In this document: positions 43,056 through 52,733 of the stretch, piece after piece | How positions within the stretch are numbered: the first letter of the stretch is position 1 | Layout: every line of letters begins with the position of its first letter | Source: JAFEDN01 sp963818985 | Lineage (GTDB): Bacteria > Pseudomonadota > Gammaproteobacteria > Coxiellales > Coxiellaceae | Reading direction: 5' to 3' | Assembly: GCA_963818985.1 (NCBI GenBank) | Contig: CAWFUJ010000009.1 | Coordinates: forward strand, 1 to 64,000 | Length of the DNA: 64,000 nt | The notes under the pieces: model-generated | Databases searched by the model: none | What the model saw: only the letters and a program-made list of their open reading frames with translations | What the model was told of the DNA's origin: nothing | Made by a program: the position numbers and the translations under genes

Positions 43056-43856
43056 ATGCCGTATTTTATTTTAGACTATAGCTGTCCTTATCCTAAAAGA
43101 TTAAAAGAGCTGAATGGGCCTGATTCAAAGCGCGCTCTTTATAATCAGTTAAAGACATTCTCGTTAGACGAGCTATCTTCAGTAACCAATTTTATAAGAA
43201 CCAGTATTTGTAAGGTATACCCAGAACTTAAACAAGAATTAAACCAATATCCCTTATATGGCTCATTGGAGGAGATGATAAAAAATATATTTGATTCCGT
43301 TAATATCCAAAAAATTGAATTACCTACACTTGATGCGATACAAATAAGAATAGTGATATCTGAAAGCAATAATAAGATAACTATCAAAATCAAAGACAAT
43401 GGTATAGGCTTTGCTCATTTAAAAAAATCGACTCAAAAACCCTTATCTGATTATTTATCCGGCAAACACTGTCCATTTTTGCCAAATTTCTTTGGACGTT
43501 TTAGCCGAGGAAGAGATGAGAAGTCATCAAAGCGATATCATAAAATTATGGGCAAGGATTTTATTTTAGGAGGATTAAACGTAGGTTTAAAAGATATGAA
43601 TAAAGGGATTTTAAAATTAAATGGTGAAGTATACATTAAGAACAGAAAGCATGGCGGTGCTTCGATTAGTATAACTCTTCCTTTTGAAAATTCTAAGAAG
43701 GACTCCATATCCTTTCCTAAAGAATGCAAAGCATGTCAATCAACCTTAAGAGAGAAAGATATACTTTGGGACAAAATCGACCGAACCCCAAAGGCAGTGC
43801 ATTGTTTGGAATGCAATCATTCAAGTTTCATTAATCCATTTCAGCCAACATTCTAA
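43056..43856 (+). CDS. Stand-alone HATPase-domain protein with C-terminal zinc ribbon
   Basis: 266 residues. Residues 70-215 have the GHKL ATPase plan: an N-box-like EEMIKNIFDSVN, IKIKDNGIGFAHL (G1 box), then GGLNVGLKDM (G2-like) and HGGASISITLPF as the last strand. There is no dimerisation/phosphoacceptor domain, so it is not an ordinary sensor kinase. The C-terminal 50 residues have CKACQ and CLECN, a likely zinc ribbon. AT-rich and without an obvious binding site. Possible roles are an anti-sigma-like kinase or an effector; no partner lies nearby. Confidence 0.6.
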   Translation: MPYFILDYSCPYPKRLKELNGPDSKRALYNQLKTFSLDELSSVTNFIRTSICKVYPELKQELNQYPLYGSLEEMIKNIFDSVNIQKIELPTLDAIQIRIVISESNNKITIKIKDNGIGFAHLKKSTQKPLSDYLSGKHCPFLPNFFGRFSRGRDEKSSKRYHKIMGKDFILGGLNVGLKDMNKGILKLNGEVYIKNRKHGGASISITLPFENSKKDSISFPKECKACQSTLREKDILWDKIDRTPKAVHCLECNHSSFINPFQPTF

Positions 43857-43869
43857 GGTAATGCAAGCA

Positions 43870-44390
43870 CTATAAATGATTATTGATTGCCAATACCAAT
43901 GCATCAAATGACAAAAAGCCGGTATGTCGATCGCCATTAATAAAAAATGTGGGTGTGCCATTCACTCCGCTATAAATTCCACCAAGGAAATCACTTTTAA
44001 TTTTTTCTTTGTACTCGCCATTTTGTAATGAAATTTCAAGCTTTTTTTCCGGGAGATCAAGTGATTTAGCCAATTCCAATAAAAATGGCAAGCTTAATTG
44101 CTGTTGATTCGCATAAACAAGATCATGCATCTCCCAAAATTTGTCATATTCATTAGAAAATTCTGCTGCTTCTGCAGCAGGTTCGGCGATGGGATGAGCT
44201 TGGGTTAAAGGAAAATGGCGAAATACAAATCTCAGGGAATCGCCGAAATGTTTTTGTATCTGTTTGCTATTGGAAAAGCTTGGGCGCAAAAGGGGCATTC
44301 ATAGTCACCATATTCGATCAAAGTCACAGGTGCATTGGCATTGCCTTGAATGTGATCCTTTTCATTGATAGGAACTTTTAGCGTTGACAT
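43870..44390 (-). pseudogene. DsbA-like thioredoxin-fold protein, frameshifted
   Basis: ATG 44390 opens MSTLKVPINEKDHIQG then VTLIEYGDYECPFCAQAF, with a CPFC active site typical of DsbA-like oxidoreductases of the DSBA/thioredoxin_4 type. The frame is lost right after the active site near 44275 (one base appears to be missing) and resumes as KQIQKHFGDSLRFVFRHFPL through GVNGTPTFFINGDRHTG (cis-Pro loop) to the stop at 43870. Total about 173 residues. It lacks a signal peptide, so it would act in the cytoplasm. It follows the peroxiredoxin gene by 14 bases, which suggests a shared role in thiol redox defence. Confidence 0.75.
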
Positions 44391-44404
44391 GATGGATCTC
44401 CAGA

Positions 44405-44871
44405 CTATTTTGGTAAAGCTTTTAGTGCTTCTAAAATTCCATCTGCACCGGGATTTTCTGCGATGGGGAGAGATAACTCCATCTAATGATTCCATCTTTA
44501 TCAATAAGAAATAAAGCCCTTTGACATACTCCTTCCTGCTCCCGGTACGCACCATATTTTTTTGCAACTCCGCCTTTGGGTTCAAAGTCAGACAATAAAG
44601 AAAAATGTAAACTTTTATTATGAGCAAAGGCATTATGGCACCAAACGCCATCCACGGAAATTCCAGCAACTTCAGCACCGTATCGACGAAATTCAGGCAA
44701 TATTTCATTGAATAAAGCCATTTCATCGCTACAAACAGGACTCCAATCTGCTGGATAGAAGGCGAGAATTACCGGTTTTCCTTTTAATTCGCTTAGAGTA
44801 AGAGTTTGATCAGCAGTTACAGGTAAAGTGAATTCTGGAGCTGGGGTATCCGGGGGTAAAACTTGCGGCAT
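44405..44871 (-). pseudogene. Peroxiredoxin (AhpC/TSA family), frameshifted near the 3' end
   Basis: About 156 residues if repaired. APEFTLP, FYPADWSPVCSDEMALF with the peroxidatic Cys, VDGVWCHNAFA with a possible resolving Cys, and CQRALFLIDKDGIIRW. The literal frame ends in a run of four C (near 44458): one additional base would give YLSPIAENPGADGILEALKA and the stop at 44405. All catalytic residues precede the lesion, so partial function is conceivable. It lies upstream of the DsbA-like gene on the same strand. Confidence 0.78.
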
Positions 44872-45088
44872 TAATTTCTCCTTAATTCAACAGATGTTAA
44901 TAAATATAGCTTAAATTTATAAAAGTTCAATTTTAGAGGAGAGGTTAAAAAACCCCCTTATTTAAAGACTTGAAGAACTCTATTTAAACTGTACAAAAAG
45001 TACATTAAAATTACTCGATTAATAAAATCTTAATTTGTATCAATTATAATAAGAGAATATATCGTAAAATTAAGAAATAAATAAAAAA

Positions 45089-46744
45089 ATGAGTAAAAAA
45101 GATTTAGCAGTAAAAGATTTTATTAATTCTTGTAACCAGCAATTAAAGTCCTTAGAAGATCAAAAGTGGTCAAAAGCAGAAACAGAACGACTGCTTATTA
45201 TTGATTCGCTTAAATGGATTACAAAAAATAAAAGTAAAATAGTAGAAGAATTTAAAAAAAATGGACAAATTAAAAATGAAAAGCCATCATTTTATTTATT
45301 ATTAGACGAAAAAGATGAAATTACTTTAATTATTAATACCGGAAAAATAATTGCTCAAGGTGGACAAAGGATTGTTAGTGAAAGTATAGCTGTTCAAAAA
45401 AATAAGTTACACCCATCCCCATTTGTCACTTTAGAATCGAAAAATAAACTTGCAGAAATCGCCCTTGAAGGTGAAATTAAATTATCTGAAAAGTTTTCTT
45501 CAAACCCATTTATTGTTCCCACTATCTATGGGGATAAGGTGAGTTTCTCTCCGCGCATGTTTGTTTTAAATAATCTCCTTGAAGCAAAACAAGGCAGTAC
45601 GATTCCAACACAAGGAAACATGCTTTGGATGATCTATTCATTGATTAAAGGTGTAGATATACTAAATAGCAATGGACTATTGCATAATGACTTAAAGAAA
45701 GAAAATATACTGGTTAATATAAATAAAAATGGAAATTTTTGCGCTTACATTGCTGATATGGGTTCTGCAGCACTTAAAAGTGATCATTCAATAAAGCTCA
45801 TTGGTAACTTTGATAATATGGCTTTTGATAACCCTGTTTTACAGCCCTTATTAAAAGGTTTATTAGATTTAGATAATAATATTTTAAGTAGGATTAGATC
45901 ATTAAGTTCAATAATTGATGACTCCACTCCATATAAAAATTTACAGACGATAGAAGATGCTCGGAAAGTAACTGATACTGAAATAGAGACATATGAAACC
46001 TTACAAATTTTTTTACAGAGACGCGATGCGAAAATCCTTGAAATCATTCGTGGTTTTGAACCAATAAAAGATGATAAATTAAAACCTTTCGATAGTGCAT
46101 TTACCTTAGAAAGTGCTAATGAAATTCCTACAATAAGATATATGTTAGAATTCATTGAAAAAAATAATATTGCCGACATTCAATTTTCAAATGAATATTT
46201 GACTGAAAAGGATGATGTATGGTCTTTATGCTCAATCATCAGAGACATGATTGAATGGTATGAAACAGTAATTGAGGGCAGATTGCCAACATTATTTATT
46301 GAAATTCGTGATCAACTAAATCTTGATTTAACTTATTTAGAAAAAGATCGCAGTAGCACAAGACAGCTATTAAACATGTTTTTAATGGCATTCAATAATA
46401 TGATTTTAGATACAAACATCCCGGAAAAAGCGCGGCAAGAATGCATTCAAGTATTTTTGGATCAATCTAAATATTATAATGTAGAATTGAGTTATCTACC
46501 TCAGACGACAGTTAAGTATGAAAAAATTGAAGAAAATATAATTTCTAAAGTTAAAAAACATAAATCTGAAAATAATTCCGGCTTAATTTCTTCAAATCAT
46601 AAATCAAATCCCGCTAAAGACAAAACAGATAGTATTAGTCAATTCGGAAAATTTTATCTATTGTTTAATTCCAAAAAGAAAGCAGTATCTACACCCAACA
46701 CCCCATCACCCCCCTCACGGAGTGATGTGCTCATCCCCTCTTGA
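45089..46744 (+). CDS. Protein kinase-like protein, likely effector type
   Basis: 551 residues. The kinase-like core: GQGGQRIVSE resembles a glycine loop; MIYSLIKGVDILNSNGLLH then NDLKKENILV is the catalytic loop (HNDLKKEN, like HRDLKxxN) and ADMG stands for DFG. The activation segment contains a long insertion. A Ser/Thr/Pro-rich C-terminal tail ends SPPSRSDVLIPS. AT-rich, no ribosome binding site but a TATAAT at 45045-45050. Eukaryote-like kinases of this plan are common among Legionella Dot/Icm substrates; whether this is one is inference. It is paired in type with the broken kinase at 57938. Confidence 0.7.
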   Translation: MSKKDLAVKDFINSCNQQLKSLEDQKWSKAETERLLIIDSLKWITKNKSKIVEEFKKNGQIKNEKPSFYLLLDEKDEITLIINTGKIIAQGGQRIVSESIAVQKNKLHPSPFVTLESKNKLAEIALEGEIKLSEKFSSNPFIVPTIYGDKVSFSPRMFVLNNLLEAKQGSTIPTQGNMLWMIYSLIKGVDILNSNGLLHNDLKKENILVNINKNGNFCAYIADMGSAALKSDHSIKLIGNFDNMAFDNPVLQPLLKGLLDLDNNILSRIRSLSSIIDDSTPYKNLQTIEDARKVTDTEIETYETLQIFLQRRDAKILEIIRGFEPIKDDKLKPFDSAFTLESANEIPTIRYMLEFIEKNNIADIQFSNEYLTEKDDVWSLCSIIRDMIEWYETVIEGRLPTLFIEIRDQLNLDLTYLEKDRSSTRQLLNMFLMAFNNMILDTNIPEKARQECIQVFLDQSKYYNVELSYLPQTTVKYEKIEENIISKVKKHKSENNSGLISSNHKSNPAKDKTDSISQFGKFYLLFNSKKKAVSTPNTPSPPSRSDVLIPS

Positions 46745-46800
46745 TTGCTTAGATCGCTTTTGTTATGTTATATGCCAAATAACCCATTTCCGGAAATGCT

Positions 46801-48564
46801 ATGAAACTGTTGATTAATGCTCAATCTATAGGTAAATCTTACGGAGTCGAGTCGTTATTTTCTGATATTTCATTTGGTGTTTACGAAGGTGAGCGATTGG
46901 GATTAATTGGACCTAATGGTTCCGGAAAGTCCACCTTGTTAAAAATTTTGATGGGTATTGAGACTCCTGACCAGGGCAAGATAGTTACTAATAGAAGTAC
47001 TCATATTGTTTATCTTTCCCAGCAAGATCATTTTTCTAGTGAAGATACTATCCAAAAAATTTTATTTAATACCACTTCTAATCATGTAAATGAGGACGAA
47101 TTTTTTCATTTAATTAGAGAAGTGGCCGGGGAAAATGTTTTTACCGACCTTCAGCAAACAGTCTCAACTTTGTCTGGAGGGTGGCGAAAACGCTTGGCTA
47201 TAATCCAAGCCTTATTACAGAAACCTAGTTTACTTTTAATGGATGAGCCTACCAATCATCTCGATTTAGAAGGAATTTTATGGTTAGAAGAACTGCTGAA
47301 GAGAACAAGTTTTGCTTTTGTATTGGTAAGTCATGATCGTTATTTTTTAGAAAATACCGTTAATTCAATTATGGAATTAAATCGAGCTTATCTAGATGGT
47401 TTTATAAAGTGCGATGGAAACTATAGCAATTTCTTGGAAAAGCGTGAAGAGGTGATCGCCGGACAAATGAAGCGAGAGCAATCACTCTCGAATAAAATGC
47501 GTCGCGAACAAGAATGGCTCCAAAGGCAACCTAAGGCTCGTACGACTAAAGCTCAATACCGCATAGATAATGCGGAAAAATTACGTGAAGATTTACGTAA
47601 GGTGACTTCAAGCAATCTCAAAAATCGTACTGCTGACATTAATTTTGACGCAACTGATCGAAAGACTAAGATTCTTTTAGAAACAAAGCAACTCAAAATT
47701 TCTCGCAATAATAAAACTCTGTTTGAAAATCTTAACTTAAAATTGACGCCGGGGACGTGTTTGGGTTTAATGGGAAGAAATGGAAGTGGTAAAAGTACTT
47801 TGTTGAGTCTACTAAAGGGTGATATCACTCAGGATTCAGGAACTATCGATCGTGCCAGCAATTTACGTATTGTTACTTTTGACCAAAAACGTGAACAATT
47901 AAACCAAAACCAAACTTTATGGCGTGCTTTAGCCGCAGAAAGTGATAGCGTATTGTATAAAGGACAAAATATCCATGTGGCCGCATGGGCCAAACGTTTT
48001 TTATTTCCTCAAGATCAGTTGCATCAATCCGTTTCTCGACTCTCAGGTGGTGAGCAAGCCCGGGTGCTAATAGCCAACTTAATGCTAAAGCCTGCTGATA
48101 TTTTATTGTTGGATGAACCCACTAATGATTTGGATATTCCCACATTAGAAGTTTTAGAAGAGAGTTTAAGCGAGTTTCCTGGCGCTATTGTATTAATCAC
48201 TCATGATCGGTATTTATTGGATCGTCTTAGCACTCAAATACTGTATTTAAATGGCCAGGGAAAAGCCGAGTTTTTTGCTGACTATAACCAATGGTTACAA
48301 TCTAATAAATCAACTCGTCCTTCATCTGCCACTAAACAAACAAAGCCCAAAAAATTAAATTATGATCAGCAAAAAGAATTAAGCCGTCTTCCTGCGAAAC
48401 TGCAAAAAGCTGAAGAGGATTTAGCAATATTGCAAAATCAATTATCTGCCCCCGAGGCAATCAACAATCCAAAACGAATTGAGGAATTATGTCAAAAAAT
48501 TGTAGTAACCAAAGAAAAGATAGATCAACTTTATTTGCGTTGGCAAGAATTGGATAACTTATGA
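46801..48564 (+). CDS. uup: ABC-F ATPase Uup
   Basis: 587 residues, two ABC domains in one chain without membrane segments. First domain: Walker A GPNGSGKST, signature LSGGWRKRLA, Walker B LLLMDEPTNHLD. Second domain: GRNGSGKST, LSGGEQARV and LLLDEPTNDLD. A linker with many charged residues joins them and a C-terminal coiled coil (LQKAEEDLAILQNQL) is present, the Uup mark. ABC-F proteins act on ribosomes; Uup also affects transposon excision in E. coli. It overlaps tex by four bases (ATGA). Confidence 0.92.
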   Translation: MKLLINAQSIGKSYGVESLFSDISFGVYEGERLGLIGPNGSGKSTLLKILMGIETPDQGKIVTNRSTHIVYLSQQDHFSSEDTIQKILFNTTSNHVNEDEFFHLIREVAGENVFTDLQQTVSTLSGGWRKRLAIIQALLQKPSLLLMDEPTNHLDLEGILWLEELLKRTSFAFVLVSHDRYFLENTVNSIMELNRAYLDGFIKCDGNYSNFLEKREEVIAGQMKREQSLSNKMRREQEWLQRQPKARTTKAQYRIDNAEKLREDLRKVTSSNLKNRTADINFDATDRKTKILLETKQLKISRNNKTLFENLNLKLTPGTCLGLMGRNGSGKSTLLSLLKGDITQDSGTIDRASNLRIVTFDQKREQLNQNQTLWRALAAESDSVLYKGQNIHVAAWAKRFLFPQDQLHQSVSRLSGGEQARVLIANLMLKPADILLLDEPTNDLDIPTLEVLEESLSEFPGAIVLITHDRYLLDRLSTQILYLNGQGKAEFFADYNQWLQSNKSTRPSSATKQTKPKKLNYDQQKELSRLPAKLQKAEEDLAILQNQLSAPEAINNPKRIEELCQKIVVTKEKIDQLYLRWQELDNL

Positions 48565-50846
48565 CGATAATAGAGCAAACATTAGCTACGGAGTTAGGAT
48601 TAAAAAGAACGCAAATTGATGCGGCGATTCAGCTATTGGATAGCGGAGCCACGGTGCCATTTATTGCGCGTTATCGTAAAGAAGCAACTGGAGGTATTGA
48701 CGATACCCAGCTTCGCAATTTGGTGGAGCGCTTACAATATTTAAGAGAACTTTCGCAGCGGCGCGAAATGATACTTAAAACTATAGAAGAGCAGGGTCGA
48801 TTATCTGACGAACTTAAAAAACAAATAGGTGAGGCACAAGATAAAACCACACTTGAGGATCTATATTTACCTTATAAGCAAAAACGCCGAACCAAAGCCC
48901 AAATTGCTCGAGAAGCGGGTTTAGAACCGTTAGCGTTAGAATTATTGAAAGACCCTCAATTAGATCCGCAATCAACAGCAGTTAATTTTATTAATCCTGA
49001 AAATAATATTCCGGATGTCGATGCGGCGTTAGCAGGCGCCAAAGAAATTTTAATGGAAATATTTTCTGAGCAAGCTGAATTATTAGCAGAGTTACGTCAT
49101 TATTTTTGGCAGTACGGCGTGCTCACCAGTCAAGTTATTAAAGATAAAGCTGAAACAGGCATTAAATTTTCTGATTATTTCTCATTCTCCCAGCCCATTA
49201 ATAAAATTCCTTCTCATCGAGCTTTGGCATTGTTTCGAGGTAGTAAACAACAAATACTTCGATTAAAATTAGATTTTCCAGAACCAGTCAATGAACAGCA
49301 TTGTTATGATTTAATAGCTAAACGATTCAATATTTCTCGCCGCAATCGACCAGCTGATGAGTGGTTATGGCAGGCAATAGAATGGACCTGGAAAGTAAAA
49401 CTTCATTTAAAATTAGAATTAGAATTACTCAGTCAATTAAGAACGAGTGCCGAAGAGGAAGCGATTACAGTTTTCAAAGGCAATTTGAAGCAATTATTAA
49501 TGTCTGCACCTGCAGGACACCGAGTTACTATGGGTTTAGATCCCGGTTTAAGAACTGGGGTGAAAGTTGTTATTGTCGATGGAACTGGCAAGTTATTAAC
49601 TTTTACCACCATTTTTCCTCATGCTCCTCGCAATGAATGGGACCAATCTTTACAAATTTTAGCCAAATTATGCGAGAAATTTAAGGTTGAATTGGTCAGT
49701 ATTGGTAATGGCACTGCATCACGTGAAACTGATCAACTGGTGATGGAGTTAAATAAGCGTTTTCCTGAGTTAGCCTTGCAAAAAGTTGTCGTTTCGGAGG
49801 CGGGGGCTTCGGTTTATTCTGCCTCTGCGTTGGCCGCTGCTGAATTTCCTGATTTAGATGTTTCATATCGTGGAGCTGTTTCGATTGCCAGACGTTTACA
49901 GGACCCGTTGGCTGAATTGGTGAAGATAGACCCGAAATCAATTGGCGTTGGCCAATACCAACATGATGTAAATTAGGTTAAGCTCAGTCGCAGTTTGGCG
50001 GCAGTATTGGAGGATTGTGTGAATGCCGTCGGAGCTAATGTTAACAGCGCCTCGGTGCCATTATTAGCGAGTATTTCAGGACTTAATGAAAACGTTGCAA
50101 AGCAAATTGTTTTATATCGTGAGTCGCATGGGCCATTCAAAAACCGAAGCGAAATAAAAGATGTTCCCAGATTAGGTGAAAAAACCTATGAACAAGCGAT
50201 TGGTTTTTTACGGATTATTGGGGGCGACAACCCCTTAGATGCATCGGCCGTGCATCCAGAAAGTTACCCATTAGTTGATAAAATTATTGAATCACTTGGC
50301 CTGCCCATTCAATCGATTATGGGTCATATCGATCTCATTAATTCATTGACTCCACAAAATTTTGTTACTGAAACATTTGGATTACCAACAGTCAAAGACA
50401 TTTTAGCCGAATTAAAAAAACCTGGACGAGATCCACGGCCAGAATTTAAAGCCGTTATTTTTAAAGAGGGAGTCAATACCATAGAACAATTGCAGCCAGG
50501 GATGATTTTAGAAGGGATCATTACCAATGTTGCAAACTTTGGTGCTTTTGTCGATATCGGAGTTCACCAGGATGGTTTAGTTCATATCTCGGAAGTGGCT
50601 AACCACTATGTTGCTGATATTCATAAAGCGGTAAAAGTTGGAGATATTGTTACTATTCGAGTCATTGAAATTGATTTACCTAGAAAACGAATTAATTTAT
50701 CTATGAAATTGCCGGATAATAAACCTAAAGCTACTACTAGTCCTAAACCTATACCCAAAACCAAGGAAAAATTTAACTTAGAACCGAAGGCTTCTTCTTT
50801 GATGGCCGAAAAATTAAAATCAGCTTTCAAAAATAAGGAAAAGTGA
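48561..50846 (+). pseudogene. tex: Tex RNA-binding transcription accessory factor, amber-interrupted
   Basis: A single frame of about 761 codons, the usual Tex length, with one TAG at 49974-49976. Before it: RKEATGGIDDTQLR, the YqgF-like domain (MGLDPGLRTGVKVVI) and GVGQYQHDVN. After it: helix-hairpin-helix (LLASISGLNENVAKQIV) and a C-terminal S1 domain (GMILEGIITNVANFGAFVDIG). In homologues the next residue after QHDV-x is Gln, so CAG to TAG is the simplest change. TAG ends other genes here, so it is not reassigned. If real, the product would lack the HhH and S1 RNA-binding parts; a restart near 49995 could make them separately. Confidence 0.85.
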
Positions 50847-51494
50847 TTGGAAAAGAAATCCAAAAAACCTTTTAAATCCGCTCGCGACTTTATGCCAAAG
50901 AAAAAAACTATTGGCACATTAAATAAATTTTCTCAAAAATGTCAAGGATGTGACTTATATAAAAATGCCACCCAAACAGTGTTCGGCGAAGGGCCTGACA
51001 ATTCAGATTTAATAGTAGTGGGTGAACAGCCTGGTGCCAAAGAAGATATATTAGGCAAACCTTTCACCGGTCCGTCAGGAATTTTTCTTCGTAAAATAAT
51101 GGAAGAATGTGGGTTAGATTTACAAACAGTTTATTTTACCAATGTAGTTAAGCATTTTAAATTTGAGAATATTAATGGCAGAAAAATGCATCGGACTCCT
51201 ATAGCTCGAGAAATAAAAGCTTGTACGCCTTGGTTAGAGGCCGAAATTGAATTAATCAATCCTAAAATAATTCTTTGTTTAGGAGTGACTGCGGCAAAAA
51301 CTTTGGTCAGTAAAAGTTTTCATTTACACGAAGAACGCGGGAAGTGGATTAAATTAAGCCCCCATACCAAAATAATTGTTAGTTTCCACCCCTCTGCCAT
51401 TTTACGCGCCCCTGATGAAAAAAGTCGTCATGAATTAAAAAATATTCTCACCAAGGATATAAAAAAAATTGCTAATTTTTTGAAGAATAGATGA
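50847..51494 (+). CDS. UdgX-like uracil-DNA glycosylase
   Basis: About 215 residues. CQGCDLYKNATQTVFGEG and GEQPGAKEDILGKPFTGPSG are the family 4/UdgX N-terminal motifs, with Cys pairs for a 4Fe-4S cluster (CQGC, then CTPWL and LCLG spaced 17). The loop GRKMHRTPIAREI aligns with the UdgX-specific KRIH-type loop; the His that in UdgX forms a covalent bond with the abasic site is present. SFHPSAILRAP is the C-terminal motif. TTG 50847 directly follows the tex stop; ATG 50892 is an alternative start. Identification is firm for the superfamily, moderately so for UdgX. Confidence 0.8.
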   Translation: MEKKSKKPFKSARDFMPKKKTIGTLNKFSQKCQGCDLYKNATQTVFGEGPDNSDLIVVGEQPGAKEDILGKPFTGPSGIFLRKIMEECGLDLQTVYFTNVVKHFKFENINGRKMHRTPIAREIKACTPWLEAEIELINPKIILCLGVTAAKTLVSKSFHLHEERGKWIKLSPHTKIIVSFHPSAILRAPDEKSRHELKNILTKDIKKIANFLKNR

Positions 51495-51495
51495 G

Positions 51496-51556
51496 GATGT
51501 CAATATCGACATCAATGTGTGAAACCCGGGGCATGCCATCCCCACAAGCGGGGATG
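51496..51556. repeat. Two small palindromes, one REP-like
   Basis: GATGTC-6-GACATC (51496-51513) and CATCCCC-6-GGGGATG (51537-51556) lie between the convergent ends of the glycosylase and radical SAM genes. The second has the look of a different REP class from the CTGGATACC family. Confidence 0.55.
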
Positions 51557-51562
51557 AAATAT

Positions 51563-52632
51563 TTAATCATTAAAAAAATCAAGTTGATTGGAAAATTTTT
51601 TGGGTTTTTTAAAAATTTCAGTTTCTAAAGAAAAACTAGGGGCTACGTTTAATTTAAAACGTTTACATGATAAATTAAACCGTGCTGCTAAAAGTTCTGC
51701 AAATTCACCTTCACCACGCATGCGTTTACCAAACGTAGCATCATATTCTTTCCCGCCGCGCATTTGCTTAATTAAACTCATCACATGTAGAGCACGGTCA
51801 GGAAAATGTTTCGCTAACCATTCTTTAAAAAGATCTTTAACTTCGTATGGTAATCTAATGAACGTGTAGCCAGCATATAATGCGCCTGCTTCTTTTGCGG
51901 ACTTTAAAATTTTTTCGAGCTCCGAGTCATTAATCATTGGGATCATTGGCGCCGCCATTACTCTGACAGGAATTCCAGCTTCACTAAAATTCCGAATAAT
52001 ATTTAATCGTGCTTTTGGCGTTGAAGCACGAGGTTCTAGAATTTGTTTCAAGAGGAGTTGAAAGCGTAGTAATAGTGACGGCAACTTTCGCTAAATGACG
52101 CTTAGCCATATCAGCAAGGATATCAATATCCCTTGCAATTAAAGAACTTTTGGTAATGATAGCCACTGGATGATTATATTTATTTAAAACTTCTAAAATA
52201 CTGCGAGTGACTTTAAGCTTGCTTTCCGCAGGTTGGTAAGGATCGGTATTGGCACCGAGCATAATAGGTTTACATTGATAATTTTTTTTTGCTAATTCTT
52301 GTTCTAATATTGAGCCGCATCCACTTTATAAAAAATTTTCGATTCAAAATCTAGGCCTGCAGACATATTCATATAAGCATGGCTGGCCGTGCATAACAGT
52401 AAATGCAACCATGTTCGCAACCACGATAAGGATTGATGGATTGTTCAAATCCTATATCAGGAGAATCATTACGAGTAATTATGGTTTTAGCATTATCGCG
52501 TAGTAACGTGGTTTCTAAGCTAGGAATAAATTCTTCATCATCATAATCCCAACCATCATCAAATTCTTGTCGGCTTTGTTTTTCAAATCGTCCTTCTGGG
52601 TTACTGACCGCGCCTCTATTTTTGATTATCAT
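51563..52632 (-). pseudogene. SPL-family radical SAM protein (PA0069-like), three frame shifts
   Basis: Combined reading about 356 codons. Starts with a basic/acidic leader, then INPYRGCEHGCIYCYARP with the CxxxCxxC iron-sulfur site, followed (after a lost base near 52383) by HAYMNMSAGLDFESKIFYKVDA, (after a lost base in a G run near 52318) by SILEQELAKKNYQCKPIMLG and NTDPYQPAE, then TKSSLIARDID, and (after a change near 52045) LEPRASTPKARL through AAPMIPMINDSELE. This is the spore-photoproduct-lyase-like family, function not established. With three lesions it is not expressed as written. Confidence 0.8.
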
Positions 52633-52733
52633 GAGGGTACTATCTCATTAGTGAGCTTAAAAATCAATCATCATTGGGTTGACATAGACAGGCAAATAAT
52701 ACTAAGATTTGGGCCAAAATCTAGGGGAAAAAT

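Noticed and set aside
49974..49976. TAG as a reassigned glutamine codon
   Set aside because: rpmA and the lipase-like gene end in TAG at sensible positions, so TAG is an ordinary stop here.
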